Of a DNA stretch of 64,000 bases, positions 37,597 to 46,394 are shown piece by piece; position 1 is the stretch's first letter; each line of letters opens with the position of its first letter. Source of the DNA: Mycobacterium nebraskense (GTDB lineage Bacteria; Actinomycetota; Actinomycetes; Mycobacteriales; Mycobacteriaceae); contig NZ_LQPH01000047.1 of NCBI RefSeq assembly GCF_002102255.1, positions 1 through 64,000 on the forward strand, in the 5' to 3' direction. The position numbers and the translations under genes are program-made. The notes under the pieces are model-generated. The model saw only the letters and a list, made by a program, of their open reading frames with translations, was not told the origin of the DNA and did no database searches.

Positions 37597-39003
37597 CTAC
37601 CCTGACCTCATCCGGCGCGGGCGCGGTACGAACTCCAGCGACAGCAACACCATCAGCGCAGCCGGAATATGGTGGGCGCACAACACCACGTAGCGTCGCT
37701 CGGACAGCGCGTGGAACTTGCGGAGGTAGCGATACAAGGACTCCAGCCGGATCAGTGGGTCCAGCAAGTGGATCAGCCAAAGCGCGATCCGCTGCAGCGG
37801 GCCCGGTCGAGCGGCTTCGAAGATTTCCGGAAACGCCGCGAAGGCGAGCGAAAGGCGCTGTCCGCCAGTGCTTTGCGTATGAGCGATCATGTCGACGCTG
37901 AGCCGCTCGTCGACGCCGTTGGGCGCGTCCGGGCGGCGGAACGGCACGTCGAGGCTGACTTCCGTTCCCCCGCCGGCGGTTAAGTATCGGTGGAACGCGA
38001 CCGCCCGCCCGCACCCGTCCCGGGCGATGGCCAACGCGACACCGGGGAAGCGGCCCTGCAGCGCACCGTCGAGGTTCATGCAAAACCCGCGGTCGGTGCG
38101 TGCCGCGCGGTGAGCGGCGTACAACACCTCGGTCAGCTCGGCCAGCATCGCGCCGCTGAGTTGTTGTTCGTCGACGATCTCGGTCGTGACACCGCCGTTG
38201 TGTGTGCGCTGCACCGCTTGGCGCAGGTTGCGAAAGCGGCGCCCCCGCAGGGTGAAATGGCGGATATCCACGACGACATCGCGGCCGATCGGCACCGACA
38301 GCATCGGCTGCCCCACCGTGTCCCTGCACCACAACCGAAGGTGGCGTTCGCCGGCGGCCAATACGATGACCTGCCATCCGCGGCTGCGGCACATGCGGAC
38401 GAAATCGGCCACCAGATCGTCGAATTGCGTCACGTCGCCGATCGGGTCGCCGCTGACGACGGCGAACCCGAGCCGCGTGCGGAAAGCGATCGCCGCGGTC
38501 CCTTCGGTGTTGAAGTGATAGCTCTTGCTCGAGTGCATGGCGAAGGGTGCCAAGGGATCCCTCCGCGTGGCGTTGACCAGCGCCCACACCTGGTCCAGCA
38601 GCTCCGGCTGCGGCCGGGCCGTGGTGGGTGACATCAACGCGAGCCCACTGCCGGCAATCAGAACATTGCCCAGCACCGCCCAGGACAGGAAGTGCGCGCC
38701 CAGCCCGGCACCCACCGCGGCAGCCGCGTATATCGCATGCGCGGTGGTCACCGGACGGCCGAGAAAAATGCCGCGCGCGATCAAGGCGGCCGCGCCCAGC
38801 AGCGCCACCGACCAGCCGAACCGGCCCGGGGCAACACGTTCGTAGCCGAGATATTCGCGTGCGACCAGCACCACCAACCAAACCAGAAGGCACAGCAGCA
38901 TCAACACGCTGACCGCACGCGCCGCCGGGACATCGGCACCGACCAAAACCCGTTCCCTGCCGCGCGCCGTGTTGGTCCCGCGGCTTCTGGGACTGATCTT
39001 CAC
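37597..39003 (-). CDS. DUF2156 membrane protein (phosphatidylglycerol lysyltransferase C-domain-like)
   Basis: A 468-residue protein. The N-terminal third has about four hydrophobic segments (VLMLLCLLVWLVVLVAREY and following). A GNAT-like DUF2156 catalytic domain follows, including GFAVVSGDPIGDV, RFRNLRQAVQRTHNGG and an EVSLDVPFRRPDAPNGVDERL segment. MprF/LysX proteins of this class aminoacylate phosphatidylglycerol. The lysyl-tRNA synthetase part of LysX is missing, so another amino acid or acceptor is possible. GTG start with GAGGG upstream. Likely third gene of hrp1-USP-DUF2156. Confidence 0.82.
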   Translation of the reverse strand: MKISPRSRGTNTARGRERVLVGADVPAARAVSVLMLLCLLVWLVVLVAREYLGYERVAPGRFGWSVALLGAAALIARGIFLGRPVTTAHAIYAAAAVGAGLGAHFLSWAVLGNVLIAGSGLALMSPTTARPQPELLDQVWALVNATRRDPLAPFAMHSSKSYHFNTEGTAAIAFRTRLGFAVVSGDPIGDVTQFDDLVADFVRMCRSRGWQVIVLAAGERHLRLWCRDTVGQPMLSVPIGRDVVVDIRHFTLRGRRFRNLRQAVQRTHNGGVTTEIVDEQQLSGAMLAELTEVLYAAHRAARTDRGFCMNLDGALQGRFPGVALAIARDGCGRAVAFHRYLTAGGGTEVSLDVPFRRPDAPNGVDERLSVDMIAHTQSTGGQRLSLAFAAFPEIFEAARPGPLQRIALWLIHLLDPLIRLESLYRYLRKFHALSERRYVVLCAHHIPAALMVLLSLEFVPRPRRMRSG

Positions 39004-39007
39004 GATG

Positions 39008-39040
39008 CCCTCTAGCGGCCCTCTAGCGGCCCTCTAGCGC
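39008..39040. repeat. three tandem copies of an 11-bp unit
   Basis: CCCTCTAGCGG occurs twice in full and a third time with one changed base. On the minus strand each unit carries TAG; the last is the stop codon of the USP gene, and the first is just before the DUF2156 start. Confidence 0.85.
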
Positions 39041-39825
39041 ACCACGAGCACGGAGCATTCGGGGTGGCGGAAGAGCGGATGCCCTTGCGGCCCGACCAAC
39101 TGCGCCAGCTGACCAGCCTCATCGCCGCCGATCACCGCGAGCTGAACCCTTTCGTCGTTCGCGCTCAGGTAGCTGGCGATGGCGTGCTTCGTGGTGATCC
39201 GATAAACGCGCACCTCGGGATAGTGCTGCCGCCATTCTGCTACCCGGCGTTCGAATTCGCCGTCGGCGTGCTCGGTGAGTTCCTCGGGCCGGCCACCGAG
39301 GACAAGCATCGGAGCCCTGCGCAACTTCGCCTCCGCTGCAGCGTAATTCACGACAATGTCGTTGCCGGGCGCGTCCGTCATCCGGACCACGATCCAATTG
39401 ATGTCCGGTGGCGGCCGGTCGGATTCGGTCCGCAGGACCGCGACCGGGCAGCGCGCCTCCTCGGCGAGCTCCGTCGCCGTCGACCCCACGATCGAGCGCG
39501 CGTAGCGTCCGATGCCGACGCAACCGACGCAGATCATCTCGGCATCCGAGGATGCCTCCAACAGCACGGACCCGGCGGGACCCCGCGGCACGTCGGTTTC
39601 GATCGTGACGGCCTTGCCCAAGGCCTCGACGGCCAACCGTGCTTGCAGGAGCGACTTTTGGGCGTGTGCGATGTCGCGCTCGTAGTCTTCCGGGGATTCA
39701 TGCGTCGGCTTGACGACGGAGATCAGACGCAGCGGCACCCCGCGGGTGATCGCCTCGTCGATACCCCACAGCGCGGCCGCGACCGCCGCCGACGAACCGT
39801 CGATTCCTACCAGGATTGGTTTCAT
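39034..39825 (-). CDS. universal stress protein (Rv2624c-like)
   Basis: A 263-residue USP: ILVGIDGSSAAVAAALWGIDEAITRGVPLRLISVV, CVGCVGIGRYARSIVGSTATELAEEARCPVAVLR, and a divergent second half ending HPECSVLVVR. Rv2624c lies close to Rv2626c (hrp1) in M. tuberculosis, the same proximity as here. A 21-base gap separates it from hrp1. Its last codon lies inside an 11-bp tandem repeat. Confidence 0.9.
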   Translation of the reverse strand: MKPILVGIDGSSAAVAAALWGIDEAITRGVPLRLISVVKPTHESPEDYERDIAHAQKSLLQARLAVEALGKAVTIETDVPRGPAGSVLLEASSDAEMICVGCVGIGRYARSIVGSTATELAEEARCPVAVLRTESDRPPPDINWIVVRMTDAPGNDIVVNYAAAEAKLRRAPMLVLGGRPEELTEHADGEFERRVAEWRQHYPEVRVYRITTKHAIASYLSANDERVQLAVIGGDEAGQLAQLVGPQGHPLFRHPECSVLVVR

Positions 39826-39846
39826 CGTCCGAGCCGCCCAACCCAG

Positions 39847-40278
39847 CTAGCTGGCGATGGCCGATGGCGCGCAAATCGCCTTGACGAACTGCACGATGGC
39901 GTGTTCGGGCAGGTGCCGGGCGATGTCAGCCTCGGTGACGATGCCGACCAGGCGATGCCCTTCGATGACGGGGAGGCGACGGACCTGATGCTCTTCCATC
40001 GTGTTGAGCATGTCCGGGATGCTCGCGTCCACGTCCACGAAGTAAACGCTGTTCCGGGCCAGCTCCCCGGCCGTGGCGGTGTTCGGGTCCAGGCCTTCGG
40101 CCAGGCCTTTGACCACGATGTCACGGTCGGTGAGCATCCCGTGCAGCTTGTCGTCGTCCCCGCAGATCGGCAATGCACCGATGTTGTGCTCCCGCATGTG
40201 TTGGGCGGCGGCGGTTAGGGTCTCGTGCTCGCCGACACAGGTCACACCGGCATTCATGATGTCTCGTGCGGTGGTCAT
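39847..40278 (-). CDS. hrp1: CBS-domain hypoxic response protein Hrp1
   Basis: A 143-residue pair of CBS domains, almost identical to Rv2626c: MTTARDIMNAGVTCVGEHET, HNIGALPICGDDDKLHGMLTDRDIV, EEHQVRRLPVIEGHRLVGIVTEADIARHLPEH. It is a secreted or cytosolic dimer, zinc-associated in the M. tuberculosis structure, with no adenosyl ligand established. AGGAGG lies before the ATG. First gene of the operon with the USP and DUF2156 genes; a DosR-like box is 67 bases upstream. Confidence 0.96.
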   Translation of the reverse strand: MTTARDIMNAGVTCVGEHETLTAAAQHMREHNIGALPICGDDDKLHGMLTDRDIVVKGLAEGLDPNTATAGELARNSVYFVDVDASIPDMLNTMEEHQVRRLPVIEGHRLVGIVTEADIARHLPEHAIVQFVKAICAPSAIAS

Positions 40279-40344
40279 CGTGTCCTCCTGGAGTTGCGGA
40301 TTGCGTCTACTGTCGAAAGTAGGCAGCCGCCACAGCCGGCGCTA

Positions 40345-40359
40345 GGGTCGTTCGGCCTT
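40345..40359. promoter_or_regulatory. DosR-like box (hrp1)
   Basis: GGGTCGTTCGGCCTT; one base away from the dosR-operon site at 25466. Confidence 0.65.
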
Positions 40360-40382
40360 CTCGTCGCGGACTAATGGGCAGG

Positions 40383-41027
40383 TCAACTCGTTTTGACAGA
40401 CGAGCGGATCGGCTCCGTCACGGTGAGGCGCTCCGCCCGGCGCTTGACCGCAAGCAGCAACGCGCGTGTCCCGAGCGCTATCAACGGCCTGGCCAGTTCC
40501 ATGACGAAGACTTCGCCCGGGTAGCGCAGGGCGATTCGGGCGCGTGCGAGCAGGCGGACGCGGTCCTCCCAGTGTGGCTGGAGGTGAAATGACAAGACCG
40601 CATTCCAGTGTGGCGCCAACCGCATGGCATCGAGCACGATGTATTTTCCGGGCACGATCTCATCGACGCGCAGGGTCAGCCCGTCGGGTAACCCCATCCA
40701 GCCTTCGGGAGCCAGGCGGATCCCATCCCCCACCCGCAGCTCCCCGTTATCATGCTGCTCCACAGGGCTTCTCAGCCCCTCGGTGTCGTAGCGTTCACCC
40801 CGATCCTGGCCCATCTGCAGTAGCCGGGACCAGACCGCGGACGCAGTCGCGTCGATGTCGACCGCCTCGGTCGTCTGGACCGCCGGATCGCTCACCAAGG
40901 CGTCACCCGGAAAACGCATCTGCGACTCCGCCTTGGTTGCGCCCCAGTTGCGGTAATACCTGCGCGCGCAGTAGAGAGCGGTGAACAGCGCGGCGATCTG
41001 GGCGATCCGCTTTGTCGTGTTGGCCAT
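40383..41027 (-). CDS. SRPBCC-like protein with N-terminal membrane anchor
   Basis: A 214-residue protein. An N-terminal hydrophobic helix (RIAQIAALFTALYCARRYY) is followed by a START/SRPBCC-like barrel: EAVDIDATASAVWSRLLQMGQDRG, GDGIRLAPEGWMGLP, VDEIVPGKYIVLDAMR, WNAVLSFHLQPHWEDRVRLLARARI. Such folds bind hydrophobic ligands. The ligand is unknown. It is a single gene with a DosR-like box 37 bases upstream. It does not belong to a family for which I can name a function. Confidence 0.75.
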   Translation of the reverse strand: MANTTKRIAQIAALFTALYCARRYYRNWGATKAESQMRFPGDALVSDPAVQTTEAVDIDATASAVWSRLLQMGQDRGERYDTEGLRSPVEQHDNGELRVGDGIRLAPEGWMGLPDGLTLRVDEIVPGKYIVLDAMRLAPHWNAVLSFHLQPHWEDRVRLLARARIALRYPGEVFVMELARPLIALGTRALLLAVKRRAERLTVTEPIRSSVKTS

Positions 41028-41063
41028 GGCGCCAGTCTGCGCGGTGCGCCCCGATGCCTACGA

Positions 41064-41078
41064 GGGTCCTTGGTCCTT
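41064..41078. promoter_or_regulatory. DosR-like box
   Basis: GGGTCCTTGGTCCTT, very close to the acg box at 30683. Confidence 0.6.
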
Positions 41079-41120
41079 GGTGAGCGCGCCGATATGCCCT
41101 GCGCACCGCTTAGAGGCGCC

Positions 41121-41921
41121 CTAGCCGGCCGGGGTGATCAAGCCGTAATGCCCGTCGTAGCGGTGGTATAACACGCTGGCGCAGCCGTAGTCGGCGTGGA
41201 TGAAGAACAGGAACGGCAGGCCGAGTACGGCCAGCCGGTTGGCGGCTCCCTCTTCGGTGAGGCACGGCAGCGATTGTTGGCTCACGGTCACGGGTAGCGT
41301 GTGCTGACTCACCTGGTCGGCCAGGGCCGGTGCTGCCAACGCAAGGCGGTAGCCCGTTGGCCCTGCGCGATACAGCACACCGGCAATGCCCGTGCCTTTC
41401 TCCGTGAACAGGTGGAAGTCGTAGTCGAGCAGCTCCATTTCGCGGGCGGCATCGTCGATGGTGCAGGGCGCCATGGTGAACGATTTACGGCGGATGACGC
41501 GGCGCTGGTCTGCCGGACGAGCGAAGTAGTTCGGCCGGCGCGCCGGCTCGGACTCATGCCGCCATTCGGCGGCACCCGCCGGTAGCTCGCCGCGGCGCGC
41601 CTCCCAGTGTTCGGCGGCGCGTTCCAGGCGGCGGCGCAACCGCGCCGCGAGAAGGTCGACCGCTTCCCGCGCCGTGTCGGCCTGGACCTGGGCGCGGACG
41701 GGCCGGCCATCGACATCGAGATTGGCCTGCGCGACGACGGGCCGCTGCACCGCCGGATCGCGATGCCTGGTCAGTCGGACGCTTGCGTGCAGCACCGGCC
41801 GGCTTGCGTACCGTGTGAGCTCACTGATCTTGCTGCGCGCGTATTCGGCCGCCGCTGGAAGCTCGTCGCGCGTGGTGACCTGAACATCGATGTCCTGTGG
41901 CGTTTTCGTTCTGTGGCGCAT
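41121..41921 (-). CDS. ribosome hibernation factor (RafH/Rv0079-like)
   Basis: A 266-residue protein. The N-terminal HPF/S30AE domain (about 10-105) contains IDVQVTTRDELPAAAEYARSKI, ASVRLTRHRDPAVQRPVVAQANLDVDG and AVDLLAARLRRRLERAAEHW. It is followed by two C-terminal hibernation-type domains, RRKSFTMAPCTIDDAAREMELLDYDFHLF, and a copy ending LPFLFFIHADYGCASVLYHRYDGHYG. It matches DosR-regulon protein Rv0079, which stabilises idle 70S ribosomes under hypoxia. A possible weak DosR site lies near 41953-41972. Confidence 0.9.
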   Translation of the reverse strand: MRHRTKTPQDIDVQVTTRDELPAAAEYARSKISELTRYASRPVLHASVRLTRHRDPAVQRPVVAQANLDVDGRPVRAQVQADTAREAVDLLAARLRRRLERAAEHWEARRGELPAGAAEWRHESEPARRPNYFARPADQRRVIRRKSFTMAPCTIDDAAREMELLDYDFHLFTEKGTGIAGVLYRAGPTGYRLALAAPALADQVSQHTLPVTVSQQSLPCLTEEGAANRLAVLGLPFLFFIHADYGCASVLYHRYDGHYGLITPAG

Positions 41922-41989
41922 AGGTAAAGTGCTACGTCACAGAACCGGTTGCGGGACAGAGTCAAAGGTCACCAGACCCCACACGGCGT

Positions 41990-43027
41990 TCACACGTGAT
42001 GGGGCAATTTGGCCGCCTTGAGCCGCAGTGCCGGTTTCTCGATGGCGAACCAGCTTGCCGCAGCGAACGGCAATGTGGCCGTGGTCGCCACCACCGCAAA
42101 GATAAGCGGGTCAAAGTGTCTGAGCCCGCCGATGACGAGGAGCTGCTGGGTCGGCCATGCGTAGATGTACACGCCGTACGACAGATCGTTGTGTAGATGG
42201 AACCTATGCAGCATGATGCCGGACGCGATGATCCCGTAGGCCAGGGGTAATGCGCCAATGATCCGATAGTCGGGCAACAGCAGGCCGCAGACCGCGACGA
42301 TCGCGAAACTTGCTGCGACCCAAGACCATCGAGCCGGTATCACGTCCCGAAGCTGATAGAGCACCGCGCCGGCGGCGAACATAATCGTAAAGCGTGCAAG
42401 ACATTGCGGGATGGTCCACGACCACGGGTCAGCCATGGGCGGCAACAGCAGCGCCACGATCACACCGGCGGCCAACATAGCCGAAGATGTCCACCGATAC
42501 CGTGCCAGACCGACAACGCCGATGGCGAGCACCGCGAGGTAGCAGATCACCTCGAACACCAAGGTCCACAGCGACGCGTTCCACGTGCGGGGGTGTGGGA
42601 CGCCTTGCGGTGTGCCACCCACGTCGAGTTTGAGGTGAGCGATAGCGCTGTTGAACAGAACGAACTTCAGCGGTCCACTAGAGCGCAAAAGGCCTAGCGC
42701 AGACCCACCTTGCAGCGCGAGACCGATCGGCGCGAAAACAAAAGCGGTGACGATCAAACACGTGTAGAAGCCCGGCAGGATGCGCAGTGCTCGAGCCTGC
42801 AGATACGCTCTTGGTTGCGGGTTGTTCAGCCAGCTCGCGGTAACCAAGAAGCCTGACACCGCGAAAAAGCCGTCCACGCCTAGAGAAAACAAAAGCCGCT
42901 GCGCGACCGGTGACGAAACACTATGGCCGGTCACCGCAAACGAATGCCACAGGATCACCTCGATGGCCAGGATCAGCCGCCACAGGTTGAGGGCATTGCT
43001 GCGCCGGTCGAAAACCTGGCCGATCAC
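41990..43027 (-). CDS. acyltransferase 3 family membrane protein
   Basis: A 345-residue polytopic protein with about ten hydrophobic segments. The family marks are RRSNALNLWRLILAIEVILWHSF (N-terminal Arg/His motif), GVDGFFAVSGFLVTASW and RALRILPGFYTCL. Such enzymes O-acetylate or acylate sugars and lipids outside the membrane. GTG 43027 has GGGAGGGAGG six bases before it and places the first helix correctly, so I prefer it over ATG 43072. It is 60 bases after the SPFH gene and looks lower in GC than its neighbours. No obvious substrate. Confidence 0.85.
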   Translation of the reverse strand: MIGQVFDRRSNALNLWRLILAIEVILWHSFAVTGHSVSSPVAQRLLFSLGVDGFFAVSGFLVTASWLNNPQPRAYLQARALRILPGFYTCLIVTAFVFAPIGLALQGGSALGLLRSSGPLKFVLFNSAIAHLKLDVGGTPQGVPHPRTWNASLWTLVFEVICYLAVLAIGVVGLARYRWTSSAMLAAGVIVALLLPPMADPWSWTIPQCLARFTIMFAAGAVLYQLRDVIPARWSWVAASFAIVAVCGLLLPDYRIIGALPLAYGIIASGIMLHRFHLHNDLSYGVYIYAWPTQQLLVIGGLRHFDPLIFAVVATTATLPFAAASWFAIEKPALRLKAAKLPHHV

Positions 43028-43087
43028 AAAAAGCCTCCCTCCCAGCGTCGCTCGGCTTTCTCCAGCCCGCATAGAGTCGGGCAGCGT

Positions 43088-43918
43088 TCAGTGCAGTGCA
43101 GCTGCCCGCACCAGCTTCTCCTCGGATTGGCCGGTGCTCTTGGACGCATCGGTCTCACGCGCCAAAAAGGCGGTGAGTTCTCCGATCGCGGTCATCAGCG
43201 GGGCGGGAAAAACGATGGTGGTGTTCTTCTCCACCCCCAGTTCGAGCAACGTCTGCAGGTTGCGCAGCTGCAACGCCAGCGGGTGTCTCATCATGGTGTC
43301 GGAGGCGTCGCCGAGCGCCGCGGCCGCGCGGGCCTCCCCCTCGGCCGCAATGATTTTGGCCCGCTTCTCCCGCTCCGCCTCGGCCTCGCGCGCCATGGCG
43401 CGTTTCATGCTGTCCGGGAGCTGAATGTCCTTGAGCTCCACCAAGGTGACCTCCACGCCCCAATCCACGGTGGTGGCGTCAAGGATCTGGCGAATACTGC
43501 CGTTGATCTTCTCGGTTTGGGCAAGCACTTCGTCGAGGGAATGTTGCCCAACGACATTGCGAAGGGTGGTCTGTGCGATTTGGTCGATGGCGGCGTTGAC
43601 GTTTTCGATGACGACGACGGCCTTGCGGGCGTCGATGACCCGGAAGTAGGCGACCGCGGCGATGTCGACACTGACGTTGTCGCGGGTGATGATGCCCTGG
43701 GACTGGATGGGCATCGTCACGATGCGCATCGAAATCCGCCATAGGCGGTCGATGATCGGAATGATGATCCGCAGCCCGGGTTCGCGAACGCCGATCACGC
43801 GGCCGAGGCGGAAATGCACACCGCGCTGGTACTGCTGCACCACCCTGATCGACGCCAGGGCCAGCAACACCGCGACGACAACCCCTGAGACAACCAGAAA
43901 TGTGGCAACTTGGGTCAT
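43088..43918 (-). CDS. SPFH/stomatin-like membrane protein
   Basis: A 276-residue protein with an N-terminal membrane anchor ([18 protein letters not shown]) and an SPFH domain: [85 protein letters not shown] helical tail with [10 protein letters not shown] and a C-terminal oligomerisation region follow. Stomatins organise membrane microdomains and often partner NfeD; no nfeD is present here. ATG 43918 has GAGGTGG upstream. Two DosR-like boxes lie in the gap with the flavodoxin gene. Confidence 0.9.
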   Translation of the reverse strand: MTQVATFLVVSGVVVAVLLALASIRVVQQYQRGVHFRLGRVIGVREPGLRIIIPIIDRLWRISMRIVTMPIQSQGIITRDNVSVDIAAVAYFRVIDARKAVVVIENVNAAIDQIAQTTLRNVVGQHSLDEVLAQTEKINGSIRQILDATTVDWGVEVTLVELKDIQLPDSMKRAMAREAEAEREKRAKIIAAEGEARAAAALGDASDTMMRHPLALQLRNLQTLLELGVEKNTTIVFPAPLMTAIGELTAFLARETDASKSTGQSEEKLVRAAALH

Positions 43919-43998
43919 GACGACCACCTCAATCCACCAACGCCGCTATCGGCGATGCGGCTGTTACTGACGGTAGAGCCGCGATGGCTCATCAGTCA

Positions 43999-44013
43999 GT
44001 GGCCAAAAGTCCC
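43999..44013. promoter_or_regulatory. DosR box
   Basis: The minus strand reads GGGACTTTTGGCCAC, two bases from the GGGACTTTTGGCCCT form; 81 bases before the SPFH gene. Confidence 0.7.
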
Positions 44014-44028
44014 GACCCATCCGACCGA

Positions 44029-44042
44029 AGGACCCTTGTCCG
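44029..44042. promoter_or_regulatory. second DosR-like box
   Basis: AGGACCCTTGTCCG, 15 bases beyond the first SPFH box. Confidence 0.5.
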
Positions 44043-44070
44043 CGTCCTCGATGAGACCGGCCGCCCTCCG

Positions 44071-44556
44071 TTACGACGCCGCCTGCGAGCCGGCGGCCCG
44101 TTTGCGGACCCGAGCGGCGAACGCCGCGGCCCGATCGAGGTCGTGGTCGTTGGGCCGATCCCTGTTGATTCCACCGATGAATCCGAACGGCCCAACAGTG
44201 TCGAACCCTCGGCAGGAGAACGAGCCGATCACCTCGAAGCCCTTTTGCTCGAGCTTCTCCCGGATCGGTCTGTGGTAGCCCAACAGCGGAATCTCGCGTG
44301 CGCCGCTGGTGAAGAACGTGAACGCGGCGGTGTGGTGGTCGGCGGCCGGGAGTAGACGGATCAATTTCCGCAGCCTCGCATCCGCCATCATGTAGTAGAT
44401 GCCCGAACCGAACCCGACGAGGTCGTAGTCGCCAACGGTGTCGGGGTCCACCGACTCGGGTGTGACCACCTCGGCATCCAGCACCTCGGCCATCCGGTCG
44501 GCCACCAGGCGGGTGTTGCCGTGCGATCTCGAAGCGCACACGATAAGCGACCTCAT
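44071..44556 (-). CDS. flavodoxin-domain protein
   Basis: A 161-residue flavodoxin-like protein. The FMN phosphate loop is CASRSHGNTRLVADRMAEVL, FGSGIYYMMADARL is the 60s-loop, and FTFFTSGARE the third strand region. RGFDTVGPFGFIGGINRDRPND is characteristic of the FldA-like group with HemG resemblance. It would carry electrons or protect against quinones. ATG 44556 has AAGGAG six bases upstream. It is divergent from the small ORF-protease operon, with a DosR box between them. Confidence 0.87.
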   Translation of the reverse strand: MRSLIVCASRSHGNTRLVADRMAEVLDAEVVTPESVDPDTVGDYDLVGFGSGIYYMMADARLRKLIRLLPAADHHTAAFTFFTSGAREIPLLGYHRPIREKLEQKGFEVIGSFSCRGFDTVGPFGFIGGINRDRPNDHDLDRAAAFAARVRKRAAGSQAAS

Positions 44557-44718
44557 CGCCAACTCCTTTGCGAACGTGGCTCAGACAGCTCCATGCTGCG
44601 CGTGGGCTCGCGATCGAGTAAGGGCGCAAAGGCACAGCGGCTCGGGGCGTTGGTCACTTTCGTGAATCACCCCCGGTGAACGCCGAAAACCACAGACGAA
44701 CGGAGGTCCTTCACGGTC

Positions 44719-44733
44719 GGGACTTCGGTCCCT
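44719..44733. promoter_or_regulatory. DosR box, near-palindromic
   Basis: GGGACTTCGGTCCCT has intact GGGAC and GTCCC arms. It lies 41 bases before the small ORF and about 160 from the flavodoxin gene; it may serve both. Confidence 0.75.
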
Positions 44734-44774
44734 ATCGACTCGTCCGGTAAACCGCTCAAATAAGGGTTGTGACT

Positions 44775-44972
44775 GTGACAGCTCCCGCAACGGAGCGAAA
44801 TACCGCGACATCCGTTGTCGGCGCGGAAGTAATCGTCCTCGAGCTGCATCCGGCTTGGATTTCGGCGCAACGAGAGGCAGCCGAGCTCGCTGCGGCGATG
44901 CACCGTCATCCGTCATCGATGGTCCGCCCCGCCCACTGGGCTCAAGCCCAGATCCGGCGGCCCCGGTCGTGA
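44775..44972 (+). CDS. small ORF coupled to a membrane protease
   Basis: A 65-residue protein beginning VTAPATERNTATSVVGAE and ending HWAQAQIRRPRS. No family is recognised; an EVIVLELHPAWISAQREAAELAAAMHRH central segment looks helical and amphipathic. Its TGA overlaps the protease GTG in the sequence GTGA, and it has AAGGG eight bases before GTG 44775, with a near-palindromic DosR box upstream. These features suggest a translated leader or partner gene. A GTG at 44769 is an alternative start. Confidence 0.6.
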   Translation: MTAPATERNTATSVVGAEVIVLELHPAWISAQREAAELAAAMHRHPSSMVRPAHWAQAQIRRPRS

Positions 44973-46378
44973 CGCCAATAGCGGCGCGTACGCCGGCCCG
45001 AAGGATGGTGGCGTTGTCGGCGGTCGCCCTCATGCTCTGGGCCGGTGCGCCGGGCATGGCAGCCGCCGATAGCGGGCGTCCGCAAGCCAAGCCCGAGGAA
45101 CGGGCGGCGGCTCTGATTCGGCCGTCCATCATGTATCTCGCCGGTGAAGGCTACGGCTTGGTCCGGCTGCCCAATGGTGAGGTCCTGTCTCAATTCGGCC
45201 GAGGTTCCAGCATGCCTTTCCTGGCCACCTGGAACTGCACGGCTTTCGTCGTCAACCCCGACGGCTGGGTGGCGACGGCGGGTCACTGCGTCGACCCGGC
45301 GAGCGCCACGCTACTCATACTCAAGCGGGCCGCCATGGAATATCAAAACGAGTTTCCGGATGCGCCCGAGTCGAGCGACCCGGCAACCACGTTGGAGTGG
45401 CTGCAGAAGAACGCGCGGGTGGAAGGCGACACGCCCGGCCAAGGCCCTCACGTGGGCATCGCGCTGATGTCCGGTACCGGAACGAAACTCACCGATAAGG
45501 TGACCGCGAACGTCGTCGATTTCCGGCCCCTCGGGAAGGGCGACGCCGCTCTTCTCAAGGTAGCCAAACGCAACCTTCCGTCGTCCGAACTCGCTACCGA
45601 CGCCGACGTCGCCATTGGGACGCCCATTCTCGCGGTCGGCTTCCCCGAGAGCACCCAAAACGTCACCGGCCCTTCGCTCGACCCCACCTACAAGAGCGGC
45701 AAGGTCAGCAAGAAGTCCGTCGCGGGATCGAACCCCGCGTACGAGATCGACGCCGCAATGACGGAAGGCATGAGCGGTGGCCCGACAATCGGGCTGAACG
45801 GCAAGGTGGTTGGCCTGAACAGCTTCGCCCCCGCCGGCGAGTCACAACCGTTCAACTTCATCGCGCCGGCCGACGGCATAGCCGCGATATTGGCCAGCAA
45901 GGGCGTCAAGCCGATGCTCGGACCCGCTGACAGGTTCTATCGCAAGGGACTCACCGACTTCTATGGGGGCCACTACACCGATGCCATCAACGAGTTCGAC
46001 CAGACGCTGGCCATGTCGCCCGGCTATCCCGGCCTGGATGATCTGAAGACCAACGCGGCCAATCTGCGCCAGCAGTACGGGGATGCGTCGTTGCTGAGCG
46101 GCATGAATCTGTTGTGGTACATCGTCATCAGCGTTGTGTCGGTGATCGGCCTCGGTGCCGGCCTGACCTTCTTGGGGCTCAAGGTGCGACGTCCCCTTCA
46201 GCCGGCACCCGACGTGCAACCGCTTCGTCTGATGCCCAAGCAGGAATCGGGAGCCGACGAACCGCACTTCTGCGCACATTGCGGAGCTGAGCACCATCCG
46301 ACCGAACGGTTCTGCCCGAACTGCGGTAAGCACATAGATCTTCCAGCCCCGGTGCGGGGAACCGGGCTGATATCTTGA
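44969..46378 (+). CDS. membrane-anchored trypsin-like serine protease with zinc ribbon
   Basis: A 469-residue protein. The signal-like N-terminus (MVALSAVALMLWAGAPGMAAADS) leads to a chymotrypsin-fold protease: His in TAGHCVD, Asp in GKGDAALLK, Ser in TEGMSGGPTIG. A TPR-like segment follows (GLTDFYGGHYTDAINEFDQTLAMSPGYPGL), then one transmembrane helix (LLWYIVISVVSVIGLGAGLTF). The C-terminal zinc ribbon has CAHC and CPNC knuckles. It predicts an outside protease with a cytosolic zinc ribbon. The start overlaps the small ORF stop; it is 16 bases before DUF302. Confidence 0.85.
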   Translation: MTPIAARTPARRMVALSAVALMLWAGAPGMAAADSGRPQAKPEERAAALIRPSIMYLAGEGYGLVRLPNGEVLSQFGRGSSMPFLATWNCTAFVVNPDGWVATAGHCVDPASATLLILKRAAMEYQNEFPDAPESSDPATTLEWLQKNARVEGDTPGQGPHVGIALMSGTGTKLTDKVTANVVDFRPLGKGDAALLKVAKRNLPSSELATDADVAIGTPILAVGFPESTQNVTGPSLDPTYKSGKVSKKSVAGSNPAYEIDAAMTEGMSGGPTIGLNGKVVGLNSFAPAGESQPFNFIAPADGIAAILASKGVKPMLGPADRFYRKGLTDFYGGHYTDAINEFDQTLAMSPGYPGLDDLKTNAANLRQQYGDASLLSGMNLLWYIVISVVSVIGLGAGLTFLGLKVRRPLQPAPDVQPLRLMPKQESGADEPHFCAHCGAEHHPTERFCPNCGKHIDLPAPVRGTGLIS

Positions 46379-46394
46379 CCGATGGCGCATCGCG

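Noticed and set aside
37175-38893. 572-codon minus-strand frame
   Set aside because: It lies out of frame over the DUF2156 and PNPOx-fold genes and has no family features.
44581-45132. 183-codon minus-strand frame over the small ORF and protease start
   Set aside because: No motif or RBS; the plus-strand signal peptide and catalytic domain explain the region.
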